The notes under the pieces: model-generated
Database searches by the model: none
Told to the model about the DNA's origin: nothing
What the model saw: the letters and a program-made list of their open reading frames with translations, nothing else
Position numbers and translations under genes: made by a program
Part shown: positions 34,032 to 43,800 of the stretch, in pieces
How the letters are laid out: the number at the start of each line of letters is the position of its first letter
How positions within the stretch are numbered: the stretch's first letter is position 1
NCBI GenBank assembly: GCA_964059195.1
Contig: CAXKWD010000002.1
Location: forward strand, 169,452,559-169,516,558
Direction: 5' to 3'
Length of the DNA: 64,000 nucleotides
From: Ectobius pallidus
Lineage: Eukaryota > Arthropoda > Insecta > Blattodea > Ectobiidae

Positions 34032-35099
34032 ATGCCGATCGACGAAGAAACTAGAAAGGCTATCGAGGACCTTAACAATAGGTTAGCGGCCCTTACCATT
34101 GCAAATAGGGCTTTGCAACAGGCAAACCAACCTGTAAGGCATAAGGACTTAACTGTGTGTACCGCGGTTAAAGAATGGAACGGTGTGTCAGGATCCTTAC
34201 CTGTGAGGGAATTTTTTAATAATATTGAAGCCGCTGCTTCTATGGGTAACCTCGAAGCAGAGGACAAGAAACAAATAGTTAAATTAAAGGTTGTAGGGCC
34301 AGCCGCAGAATTTCTGTACGGTAGACCCGACCTAACCAGTAAAGAGGCAACTTATGACCAGCTTAGGGATGCGTTCCAAGAACGTTTTAAGGAAAAGTTA
34401 CCGGATAGCTATTACTATACACAATTGCAAACGGCGGTGCAAGGGAAAAACGAAACACCAGAAGCATTTGCAGACCGATTAAAAGCCCTCAGCTTGAAAA
34501 CACTTAAAGTGACAGGAGATGCAACTGAGAAAAAAGTTCTGGAGGAGGAAGCAGAAAGAAGGCTTCTTGCTGCTTTCACCGCAGGACTTAAGGGTGAAAT
34601 AGGCAAGCAAGTCCAGTTAAGAATGCCGAGAAGTCTTAAGGAGGCAGTGCAAATTGCAGTAACCGCTTTCAATATCATACAGACGGAGCATATTAACAGG
34701 AAAGAACCTGAAGTACACCCTAGGCCTGTGTTTAATATGTCTGCACAGTTAAAGTGTTTTAATTTCGGAAAGCTAGGACACAAGGCACGAGACTGTCGTT
34801 CCAAACAGCAGCCCAATCATCAAAGGTCCCCAGAACAGAGTCGGAGGGTATATCAAAATAATTTTCACAATCAGGGAAAAGCATATATAGGGAAACCACA
34901 AATAGAATGTTTCTTTTGTAAGAAACGGGGTCATATCCAGAGTAAGTGCTGGACGAAAAACCCTCAGTTAGCACCTAACAAGGGAAATTATGTTAGAAAA
35001 AACGGAAGCAATGGAAGAAATTCTAATAATAGGTCGGATTTTCAGTCAGCCTCTACCAGCACCCCTACGTGGAGGCCAAGCCAACAGTACCACCAGTAG
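34032..35099 (+). CDS. gag: Retroviral gag polyprotein
   Basis: 355 codons. The N-terminal two thirds is a helical capsid-like region with a retrotransposon Gag pattern (WNGVSGSLPVREFFNNIE, LRDAFQERFKEKLP, ALSLKTL). The C-terminal third is the nucleocapsid: a first Cys/His box at residue 242 (CFNFGKLGHKARDC) in which the second Cys is Phe, and a second intact CX2CX4HX4C box at residue 293 (CFFCKKRGHIQSKC). A basic Asn/Ser-rich tail follows. It overlaps pol by 67 bases in the -1 frame, so pol is likely made by ribosomal frameshifting; I do not see a canonical slippery heptamer. The ATG at 34032 is the first in this frame after the leader and fits the start of the conserved region. Confidence 0.92.
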   Translation: MPIDEETRKAIEDLNNRLAALTIANRALQQANQPVRHKDLTVCTAVKEWNGVSGSLPVREFFNNIEAAASMGNLEAEDKKQIVKLKVVGPAAEFLYGRPDLTSKEATYDQLRDAFQERFKEKLPDSYYYTQLQTAVQGKNETPEAFADRLKALSLKTLKVTGDATEKKVLEEEAERRLLAAFTAGLKGEIGKQVQLRMPRSLKEAVQIAVTAFNIIQTEHINRKEPEVHPRPVFNMSAQLKCFNFGKLGHKARDCRSKQQPNHQRSPEQSRRVYQNNFHNQGKAYIGKPQIECFFCKKRGHIQSKCWTKNPQLAPNKGNYVRKNGSNGRNSNNRSDFQSASTSTPTWRPSQQYHQ

Positions 35100-38000
35100 T
35101 AACCACAATTGTAGAAAATTCCCCAGAAGTGTTAATGGTCGATATCTTGATTGAGGGCCGGAGGACACATTTTATCATAGACACAGGAGCAACGATTTCT
35201 GTTATTAAGCCGGGAATCTCAGAGGCAAATTGGGAAAATACGGAGGCATTAGCAAAAGGGGTCACGGGAATTGGACTGGACATAAAAGGGTCACAGACAA
35301 TAGAAGTTCAGTTCGAAAACAGGGAGAAATATGTTCATTCGTTCATAATCTGTCCGCTAGGAATTACCCAAGATGGAATTCTTGGTTTAGATTTTTTGAG
35401 CAGGCACAAAATAAATATTAACATTGTACATCGCATGTTACTGACACAAAGTGGGGCAATAAATCTCGGAGTACCAACCGATGACAATGGAATCAGGAGG
35501 ACAGAATTCGGTCTGATCAACCGAAATGTTCTGAATTTCTCTCAGAAGAAATCAGACACCTCCGAAGGCATTCCCAGTACAAAGGTTGCGACAGGGAGAG
35601 GTCCTAAGGGAAACCACCCTACAGATCAGTTAAAAATGCAAATAGGATGTCCAGTGTTTAATACGAGAATTGTGAAGGTTCCTCCAAAAAGTGAGATAAT
35701 AATATTGGGAAAATTAAGTAAGAAAGGATGCGCATCCAGGAAAACAAATAGAGAGGACAGGAAAATAATTAAGGAAGACAAAGAAGTTACTGTGGAAGAC
35801 AGGGAAAAACTTTTTGAACCGGAAGGTTTAGGCATATATGGAATATATATAGCTAGGTCGTTAAACGATAATGAACAAGTAAAGAAAGGAAGAATTCCCA
35901 TAAAGATTGTAAACTGCACGGCAGAAGAAATTGAAATAGTGAGAAACAGACGTTTAGGGCATATTTACCATGTAGTAGCAAACAGTGAAAATAGAGTTAA
36001 TCATGTAGAGGGAGTGAATATATTAACTCCGATGGCAGGGAAGGAAGAAAAAGTAAATATTGCAGATACCGCGAATTTAGAGCACCTAACAGCTGTAGAC
36101 CAGAACAAAATAAGAGAAGTATTAAGAAGATATGCTGACGTATTTCAAGACCCAAGAGACAATGAACTAGGTTGCACTAGCAAAATTAAGCACCGTATCG
36201 ATACGGGAAATGCACGACCGGTAAAGAAAAAACCCTACCCCATACCGTACAAGTATAAGGAAAAAGTAAAAGATATGTTAGATGACATGTTGAAAAAAAA
36301 TGTTATACGTCCTTCAACGTCGCCATGGAACGCTCCAGTCGTTCTTGTCCCGAAAAAGAGTCCAGACGAGGCAGACAAATTAAGGTTCTGTATTGATTTC
36401 AGGGGGTTGAACTTGGTATCTCATGGGGATACATACCCAATACCCAACATAACGGAAACTTTAGAAGGTTTAGCAGGCACCCGATATTTCAGCAAACTCG
36501 ACTTGCAATCAGGGTACTGGCAGGTTGAAATTGAAGGAAAGGACAAGGAAAAGACCAGTTTCCAGACGCAATATGGCTCATTCGAATTCGAAAAAATGCC
36601 ATTTGGATTATCAGGGGCACCTGGTACCTTTTCTAGACTCATGGACAATGTGCTATTAGGACTAAAAGGCTTATCATGCTACTGTTATTTAGATGACATT
36701 ATTATTCATGGGTCGTCAATAGACGAGCACGCGGAAAGATTGGCCGAAGTTTTGGAAAGATTGAGAGAGGCAAATTTGAAAGCACACCCTCGGAAATGTA
36801 AATTTGCGGTGGAACAGATAGAATACCTTGGTCATATAGTGAATCAACACGGCATACTTCCAGATCCAGGAAAAATCCAGGTAATTAAAAATTACCCTGT
36901 CCCGAAAACGCAGAAGCAAGTCAGATCGTTTTTAGGCTTAGCGGGCTACTATAGAAGGCACATACCAAAGTTCGCACACATTGCGAAACCCCTCTCAGAC
37001 TTAACACGGAAAGAGGAAAAATTTAAGTGGGAAAAACCACATCAGGAAGCATTTGATAAATTAAGGGAAGCATTGTGTCACGATCCTATATTGAAGTACC
37101 CGGATTTCTCAAAACCCTTCCTTCTATGTACAGATAGCTCAAATTTCGCTTTAGGCGCTGTTTTGGCACAGAAAGAAGGAGACGTGGAACACCCAGTAGC
37201 TTATGCATCACGGGTTTTATCAAAAAGTGAGCAAAATTTTTCCGCGACAGAGCGTGAATTGCTAGCATTAGTATGGGCTACGAAACATTTTCGATGTTAC
37301 TTATACGGAAATGAATTCATTGCAGTCACAGACCACGCCGCACTGAAATGGTTATTTTCACTACAAGATCCGAACTCAAGACTAGTAAGATGGGCTTTGA
37401 GACTGTCAGAATTTAAGTTCACAGTACAGTACAAGCCAGGTAAATCGCTGACCAATGCAGATTGTCTTAGTAGAATAATGGTAAATACAGTACAAACTAC
37501 TAATGAATCCAAGTCCGTGAGAAGTTTGCAAATGGCTGAACCAAATTATACAGAATGGATAAAGGATACAAAAAGATTTCGATTAGATGAAAATGGAATT
37601 TTATTTTATAAAGAAGGAAATTCAGAATTTCGATTGGTAGTACCACAACAAATGAGAAAGTCAATTTTGGAAAATTTTCATGACACCCCATTCCCTGCTC
37701 ACCAGGGTCAAGTCAAAACATACGACTTAATTAAGTCAAGATTTTATTGGCCGGGAATGAAACAAGACATTCAAACATATGTTGCCGAATGTATGTCATG
37801 TAATTCTAGGAAATCAGGCAAACGCAATATAGCTCCGTTGCAAGTATTTGAACCAGTAGAAAAACCGTTTCAAAGAGTACATATGGACATAGTTGGACCA
37901 TTACCTAAGTCAATACGGGGAAATGTATATTTACTAACTTTTGTTGACGCATTTTATAAATACACAGAAGCTATACCAATTGCGGACCAGACAGCAGAAA

Positions 38001-39274
38001 CCATAGCTAAAGCTTTTGTTTATAACATTATTGTAAGGCACGGGACGCCTAGGAAATTAATCACAGATAAAGGAAGTAACTTTATGTCCAAATTGTTCAA
38101 AGAAGTTTGCAAATTGTTACATATAACCAAACTTCAAACTAGTGCTTACCACCCCATGTGCAATGGCGCAGTTGAAAGAACGCATCAAACACTAGCTGAC
38201 ATGATGTCACATTTTGTTAGGAAAGACCAAAGGGATTGGGATTCATATGTTCCTATTATACAGTTAGCTTTGAGAAGTACGCCACTCACAACAACAGGAT
38301 ACTCCCCATATTTTTTGTTGCATGGAAGAGAAATGGAATTACCTTTCGCGGACCATGTAGTACCGAAATTCCAGCTAGACGAAATAGAGCAGGAAGATGT
38401 AAAAGTATTAGCGAAGAAGTTGGAAGAAGTCTATGAAAAAGTACGAGAAAATTTGGAAAACGCAACTCACAAACAAGTAACACAGTATAATGAAAAGAAC
38501 AAAACTAAAATCAGCAAAATAAAAGTCGGAGACAAGGTATTGTTGCACTCAACGGCTTTAAAGAAAGGAGTTTCAAAGAAATTTGCAAAAAAATTTATCG
38601 GACCATTTTTGGTAGTAGAAAGAATAAATCCAGTAAATTATAAAATTAAAGCGGAAGACGGAACAATATCTATAGTACATTCTAATAGATTGAAGTTGTT
38701 TAACACACGACAGCTAGTCATGCAAGATGGCAAGGACATGCATAGTGAGGCAGAGAGCGACTCGTTATTAGGTCAGGACGAACAGAACTGTGAAGCAGAG
38801 AGAGAAGAACACACAGCTGATGACGAATGCGCAGGCGCGAGACAATGCGAGGATACGGACGTGCGGAAACAAGCAGAGAAAGAAGAAATTTTTTGTGCAC
38901 ATGATTTGAATATAATACCAGGGGCGTGGGAAATTGACGAAATAAGCAATAATAGGGTTGATTTATCAAGCATGAACCATGAACAAACACAGACAAAGAC
39001 AGGAGACGATGACGATGATGATGACGAGATACCATTAAGTTTGTTAAAAGAGAAATTAAGTTTAGAAAAAAAAGACAGTCCTCCAGCCGCCAATTTTGAT
39101 GACCCGACATTAAAGCATGAAAATAATGTACCACTTACAGAGCATTCCGAAGTCCAAACTAGGTATAATTTTAGGCCTAGAAACTTAAGTCAGGTACCGA
39201 CGACATCGCAGGAAAAAGTAAATGAAAAAAGGGAAGCAGAGGAAACTATAAGATATAATTTAAGACCACGATAA
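35033..39274 (+). CDS. pol: Retroviral pol: protease, reverse transcriptase, RNase H, integrase
   Basis: Frame open from 35033 (after TAG 35030-35032) to 39274. Counting from codon 35069: aspartic protease DTGA at 38-41; reverse transcriptase with FSKLDLQSGYWQV, MPFGLSGAPGTF and catalytic YLDD at 540-543; RNase H with TDSS (Asp 689) and ATERELLAL; integrase zinc domain with His 871 and Cys 908; integrase catalytic triad Asp 940, Asp 1000, Glu 1036 (the last two separated by 35 residues, the standard spacing). After a chromatin-binding-type region comes a long acidic tail with a run of Asp/Glu around 39006-39030 and two copies of a RYN[FL]RPR motif, the second at the very end. No disabling change was found. 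Confidence 0.95.
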   Translation, partial: VGFSVSLYQHPYVEAKPTVPPVVTTIVENSPEVLMVDILIEGRRTHFIIDTGATISVIKPGISEANWENTEALAKGVTGIGLDIKGSQTIEVQFENREKYVHSFIICPLGITQDGILGLDFLSRHKININIVHRMLLTQSGAINLGVPTDDNGIRRTEFGLINRNVLNFSQKKSDTSEGIPSTKVATGRGPKGNHPTDQLKMQIGCPVFNTRIVKVPPKSEIIILGKLSKKGCASRKTNREDRKIIKEDKEVTVEDREKLFEPEGLGIYGIYIARSLNDNEQVKKGRIPIKIVNCTAEEIEIVRNRRLGHIYHVVANSENRVNHVEGVNILTPMAGKEEKVNIADTANLEHLTAVDQNKIREVLRRYADVFQDPRDNELGCTSKIKHRIDTGNARPVKKKPYPIPYKYKEKVKDMLDDMLKKNVIRPSTSPWNAPVVLVPKKSPDEADKLRFCIDFRGLNLVSHGDTYPIPNITETLEGLAGTRYFSKLDLQSGYWQVEIEGKDKEKTSFQTQYGSFEFEKMPFGLSGAPGTFSRLMDNVLLGLKGLSCYCYLDDIIIHGSSIDEHAERLAEVLERLREANLKAHPRKCKFAVEQIEYLGHIVNQHGILPDPGKIQVIKNYPVPKTQKQVRSFLGLAGYYRRHIPKFAHIAKPLSDLTRKEEKFKWEKPHQEAFDKLREALCHDPILKYPDFSKPFLLCTDSSNFALGAVLAQKEGDVEHPVAYASRVLSKSEQNFSATERELLALVWATKHFRCYLYGNEFIAVTDHAALKWLFSLQDPNSRLVRWALRLSEFKFTVQYKPGKSLTNADCLSRIMVNTVQTTNESKSVRSLQMAEPNYTEWIKDTKRFRLDENGILFYKEGNSEFRLVVPQQMRKSILENFHDTPFPAHQGQVKTYDLIKSRFYWPGMKQDIQTYVAECMSCNSRKSGKRNIAPLQVFEPVEKPFQRVHMDIVGPLPKSIRGNVYLLTFVDAFYKYTEAIPIADQTAETIAKAFVYNIIVRHGTPRKLITDKGSNFMSKLFKEVCKLLHITKLQTSAYHPMCNGAVERTHQTLADMMSHFVRKDQRDWDSYVPIIQLALRSTPLTTTGYSPYFLLHGREMELPFADHVVPKFQLDEIEQEDVKVLAKKLEEVYEKVRENLENATHKQVTQYNEKNKTKISKIKVGDKVLLHSTALKKGVSKKFAKKFIGPFLVVERINPVNYKIKAEDGTISIVHSNRLKLFNTRQLVMQDGKDMHSEAESDSLLGQDEQNCEAEREEHTADDECAGARQCEDTDVRKQAEKEEIFCAHDLNIIPGAWEIDEISNNRVDLSSMNHEQTQTKTGDDDDDDDEIPLSLLKEKLSLEKKDSPPAANFDDPTLKHENNVPLTEHSEVQTRYNFRPRNLSQVPTTSQEKVNEKREAEETIRYNLRPR

Positions 39275-39298
39275 AAAGGATTTTTTTTTATGTTTCAG

Positions 39299-41262
39299 GT
39301 TACATCTACATATGGGCAGTCGTCCTAATAACCATACCAGGCAGAGGGATGAACATCAAACCACAGCAGGAATTAGACAAGGGACTTGTTTTTTTAAAGA
39401 AACAGGACATATTATTATCGGCTAATAAATGGTCTATTGTATTAGATTTTTCATTGCAACAATATTACGAGATTTTGGATAACATGACAGAACAAATCAA
39501 TTATGTGAAACAAACATTACGTAAACCAGATTTTATGAATTTTCAGAATTATAAAGCTTTAACGGAAACTTCGAAAAACACTGTTCAAATATCATTACAA
39601 AGATTGGAACACGAATTGCAGACAATGGGAATAAAATTGGATGAAATTGATAAAGAATTATTTTTTTCAGAGTGTAGAACAAAAAGAGGACTTATTAATT
39701 TAGGAGGTTCAACTTTGAAAATTTTGTTTGGAATATTAGACTCTACGGATAGACATAGGATAAATCATCAAATCGAGTCACTAACGCAAACGGATGTAAA
39801 AATTGTCGATTTATTGAAACAACAAATCACATATGTAAAGAAGGTTACAGACAGAACAGACCAAAATTGCATTAATTTGAATAAATTTTCTAAAATACTT
39901 AATACAACATTACATGTACTAGATAATATTACGGAGGATGTATTTTTTGAGATTAATTTAGTCATGAGGAATATGAATTTATTAACTAATTTGCAAATTA
40001 TGGCCGATACACTAAAAGAAGTCCAACATCATTTAATTCAATTTAGAATGGCAATTGACTCAACAGCAGCTGGTATATTGAGTTCATATTTGTTACCCCC
40101 ACATGAATTTTCGCAGATATTACAAAGAATTGCATTAATGTTACCTGAAGGAATTTCATTATTGTTCACACCTATAAACAATAATATATTTTTGTATTAT
40201 TCAATTGTTTCAGTCCATGCTATTGTAGTAAACAATAAGTTGAGATTAATAGTAGATCTTCCCCTCAAAGCCTCAGAGAAAACTTTTCAATTGTATCAGG
40301 TAAAAGAATTACCTTATGTTAAGTCTCAAACTACCAACACTACATTAGGATCAATAGTTATAAAGACAGAGTATCCATATTTCGCGATCACGGAGAATAG
40401 ATTATGGTACGCAGTATTGAAAGAAGATGTTCAAAAATGTAAAGGTAATCCTGTCTCAATTTGTACAGCAGAGGTACCGATTTATTCTATAACTCAAGAG
40501 ACATGTTTAGCAAATTTGTTTGTAGGAAAGGACGAAAAAGTTCACGAACTTTGTGACATACGTTTGATTGGAAATAACAGACCACCAATATGGTACAGAC
40601 TTCCTAAAACAAACACATGGATTTATAGTGTCCCTAGTAAAATATCGCTTACGCCAATTTGTTTCAATATCTCCGGAGAAAAACATACGATGCCACCGGT
40701 AGAAGTATACAACACGGGAATGTTGGAATCCGCTGCAGCTTGCCAATATTTTTCTGAAACATTTCAACTTTTACCACACGTAGAAGGGAATATTATTCGT
40801 GAAAAGACACAATGGGTCAACGATGTCATTGTTCCTAAATTGCATAACCAAAAATTAAAATTGCCGGAATTATTGGATAAAGAAAAATTGTTAAGCATTA
40901 TAAATGAATTACCAGACACGCAATCTTTTCAAGAGGACGGAATAACTTTGCATATGTTAAAACGGAAATTAAAAGAGATTAGACCACCCAAATACAATAA
41001 TATATCATACGGATTTTTGCCGACGTGTATACTCGTAATAGCAATTGTACTAATCGCTATCTGTTTGTATATGTTACAGCTGTTCCAGAACAGACGAACA
41101 AGGTCACACATATCGGTGCAAACCAACACAAGTGCAGATGTAGCACATTCCACAGCGGTCAATGCAGACAATACGACAACTCAGGAAGAGACAAATGACC
41201 CAAGACTTAGTTTAAGCAATTCACAAGTACCATCTGTGTTTAAGGGCACGGGATTTTTATAA
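39299..41262 (+). CDS. env: Retroviral envelope, F-type fusion protein (spliced)
   Basis: A surface glycoprotein that would mediate cell entry. The listed ATG frame starts at 39349 (637 codons), but the same frame is open from a splice acceptor (TTTCAG, ending 39298) and its first codons are strongly hydrophobic, like a signal peptide lacking its start. The LTR supplies a matching 5' exon: ATG 33203, donor after 33209, phase 1; exon 2 begins with two bases, so the phases fit. Numbering from 39349: furin-type site RTKR at 110-113, followed by a Gly/Leu-rich probable fusion peptide and heptad-rich segments; a membrane anchor at about 560-576 (ILVIAIVLIAICLYML); a short cytoplasmic tail rich in Thr/Ser. 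Several Cys and Asn-X-Ser/Thr sites support an extracellular glycoprotein. The frame is intact. Confidence 0.9.
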
Positions 41263-41901
41263 AAGCATAAGGTGGAACACACAGATTTTTTTTTAATTTT
41301 AATTAGACAGACTTGAATCAGTTAAGATGAGATGTTAAGGATTAATGAAAAAAAAAGACAAAAGAAAAGAAAGGGTAAAGAAAGCAAAATGTTAAACATT
41401 TTATGTAAATAAGAACAAAGGAAAACATGATTTTTTTTCCCAGTCACAATTGAATACTTGGAATTAGAATGTTATAGTAGCATAAATTAGGTATTAACGT
41501 AGAGAGAAAAACAACAAATAACAAGAAAACGGGGAACAAACCAAACCAGGAATTAAATTGATATATTGTAAATAAAATGAGTATTAGTGTGTCAAGCCGT
41601 TACATTGGTAGCCATGACGAGAAATACATGAATTATTAAGATAACCGAAATTAAATTATAACACTCTCAGCCACCTCTGGATTCAGGGCAGAAACGCAAC
41701 CTAACGGCAAATGAAGATTAAGAAGAAAAACCAACAAACAAACAAAGTACAACAAATTGACCGCATTACGACATGCGACGCCGATATCAACATTCAAATA
41801 TAGCTACAGATTGTATATCTGTAATTGTTTCAAGGATTTATAGGACATCCACACCCCGTTCGAACCCAACTACCGTGGGTTCGATCTAGGGGGGGGGGTG
41901 A
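41263..41901 (+). other. Region between env and 3' LTR with polypurine tract
   Basis: Non-coding. A run of 11 or more G (about 41889-41899) followed by TGA directly precedes the LTR and is the likely plus-strand primer. Confidence 0.75.
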
Positions 41902-42563
41902 TGTTATATTTTGAAAATAAATAAAAAACGAGACCCTCTAAATGGTTAATATTAGCCAGTATTGGGATCGCAATGAGGAAGTAGAAAAGCGTTGACGCAG
42001 GAGGTTGCGCTATAAAGAATTAACTTCGCTGTTTTGCTGACTGGAGATTCAAGGTGGTTGACAGTGAAACAATTGGGAAACGAGGAAGAATATTTTAAGT
42101 GTAGAAGTAGCATTGAACCGGGAAGTTGCGAATAAGCTTTTTTGTTGTAACGTCACGGCTGCCAGTGGGGAGACGACTTGACCACAAAAAGTTATAAAAC
42201 AGGCGAACAAATTGTTCACCCCCTCTTCTCTTCTTGTTGCTTCTTGGTGGCTGCCAGGTCCACGCCGGAAGCCAAGGCACTTGGTGCAAGTTTAATTTTA
42301 TCAGTGTATACAACATCTTGAAGATGAAATGTAAGTAGAAAGATTTTCACCTCATTGTAATTTTCAATTCTTTTATCTTAAATAAATCTAGTCATTTTGG
42401 GTATGTTAAATTGTGGCATTTGTAATTTCGAGTGATAAGATGATGTCCTTCCTCACCCGTATGGTACTTCATAACATTCAATCATTCAATCCGGGCCATC
42501 CTGATTAAATCATATCCTGGGGACAAATGGTGTCAGAAATAGTTAGGGCCCCGGGATATGACA
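41902..42563 (+). repeat. Retroviral 3' LTR
   Basis: 662 bp, matching the 5' LTR throughout as far as I can read. The poly(A) signal AATAAA corresponding to 33260 lies at 42381-42386. Confidence 0.95.
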
Positions 42564-42567
42564 TACT

Positions 42568-42710
42568 TAAACTTATCCTAATAATAATTTATTGACTTTT
42601 CCATTATACCCTAAAACTTTATTTAATAAAAGTTAGGTCTGTATAATAGGGTGATGATGGTTCATGTGGTAAACATATCAACTGGACCTAATGTTTCATT
42701 CTTGTTGAAA
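42568..42710. repeat. Left inverted arm of outer transposon, distal part
   Basis: Continues the arm interrupted by the retrovirus: ACTTAAACTTATCCTAATAAT and GATGATGGTTCATGTGGTAAA recur inverted at about 50605-50665. Confidence 0.75.
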
Positions 42711-42799
42711 ATTAATCTGATCTATTTTATTAAAACAAACTTACGTTACACTTATGGAACAGTCTTGTTTACACTTGAAATTAGTAAATGTGATTTCTC

Positions 42800-43640
42800 T
42801 TCTTCACCAAAACTAGTGCTGCTTTGGCCATCTCATGTGATAAAACGGAACTTGGTAGGTTCTATCTGTTGCTGTGGTTGGATTTAATTTGCTCAAAATA
42901 TAGTTCTTTGGCAGCGCTGCCAAAGAATCATGGCGATGATCCTTTTGGGTAAAGAAAGGAAACATAAACTTTCTTTTCAGAATCATCTTTTGAGTCGACA
43001 TGCACCATCCACCACTTTATCATAAGCACAAGTGATAAAACCCACAATTTCTTGAAATGGAATGTCTTCGTCACCAGGGCTAATCTGTACCCTATGTCTT
43101 TCTGGATTATCAGAAAATGATTAAATTTGGGTTTTCAGCCTATTTAGATCTAGAGGAATGAAGGGGTGAAATTTCTGAGTCCCAGAGACAGCCACATCTT
43201 CTTCAAACCTTGATTTTAGAATATTTTATTTAAGCCAATTAACAATTTTTGTCTGCGAATTATCTGGTGGAATCTTGTTATCCTTCTCTCAGTTGACAGA
43301 TTGGAAAGACGTTTTGTTTAATCTTGATTTAACTTTTTCGAGCTTTACTTTGCAGTATTTCCTATTTGTTTTACATTTTATTTTAACAACAGGTGCTCCT
43401 ATGGATATCAATGAGATCTTTAAATAGTCTAAACCTAATTCTAAATCCATATATTCAGAATCATTTTTGCTGCAGCATGGTTTTGCATTTTCAACCAGTG
43501 GTTCATCATTATCACATTGCTTTGTATTGCTTTCAGAACTTTCTTACTTAACTCTAAGCGGCAAAAAGTGCAAATTTCATTCCTTCTTCAAAATTATCAT
43601 TCAGCTTTATCATCCATTGTATAACGTTCCTTAGGATTTT
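42800..43640 (-). pseudogene. Degraded transposase C-terminus of the outer element
   Basis: The minus strand shows coding-like blocks in changing frames: CKTNRKYCKVKLEKVKSRL, then IPFQEIVGFITCAYD, a stretch reading DDSEKKVYVSFLYPKGSSP in another frame, and LNPTTATDRTYQ. This resembles the C-terminal domain seen in the relic at 25.9-26.1 kb. Many stops and frameshifts. The orientation, C-terminus toward the left arm, fits a transposase of the outer element. Confidence 0.45.
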
Positions 43641-43800
43641 AGTGACCAAATATCTTTATTAAATGGGTTGCAACAATATTTACCCCAGGGTTTATCCTTT
43701 TGTAACTCAAGGCAACCTATAACAACTTTTAAAAACATTAATATTAAGGATTTAGTTAAAAACAGTTTACATTAAAATAAAATCACCACAGTTCTGTATG

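Larger units (their letters stand above)
32781..42563 (+). mobile_element. Complete Gypsy-class endogenous retrovirus with env
   Basis: 9783 bp: 5' LTR 32781-33442, primer-binding site 33445, gag 34032-35099, pol 35033-39274, env from 39299 to 41262, purine tract about 41888, 3' LTR 41902-42563. Flanked by a 4 bp duplication TACT (32777-32780, 42564-42567). The two LTRs are the same length (662) and I found no difference between them; all three genes are open. The envelope with a furin-type site and membrane anchor places it with errantivirus-like Metaviridae. It probably inserted very recently. Confidence 0.95.

Noticed and set aside
42813..43001. Stand-alone 62-codon gene
   Set aside because: Coding-like only as part of a degraded transposase with changing frames; no start context or intact domain.
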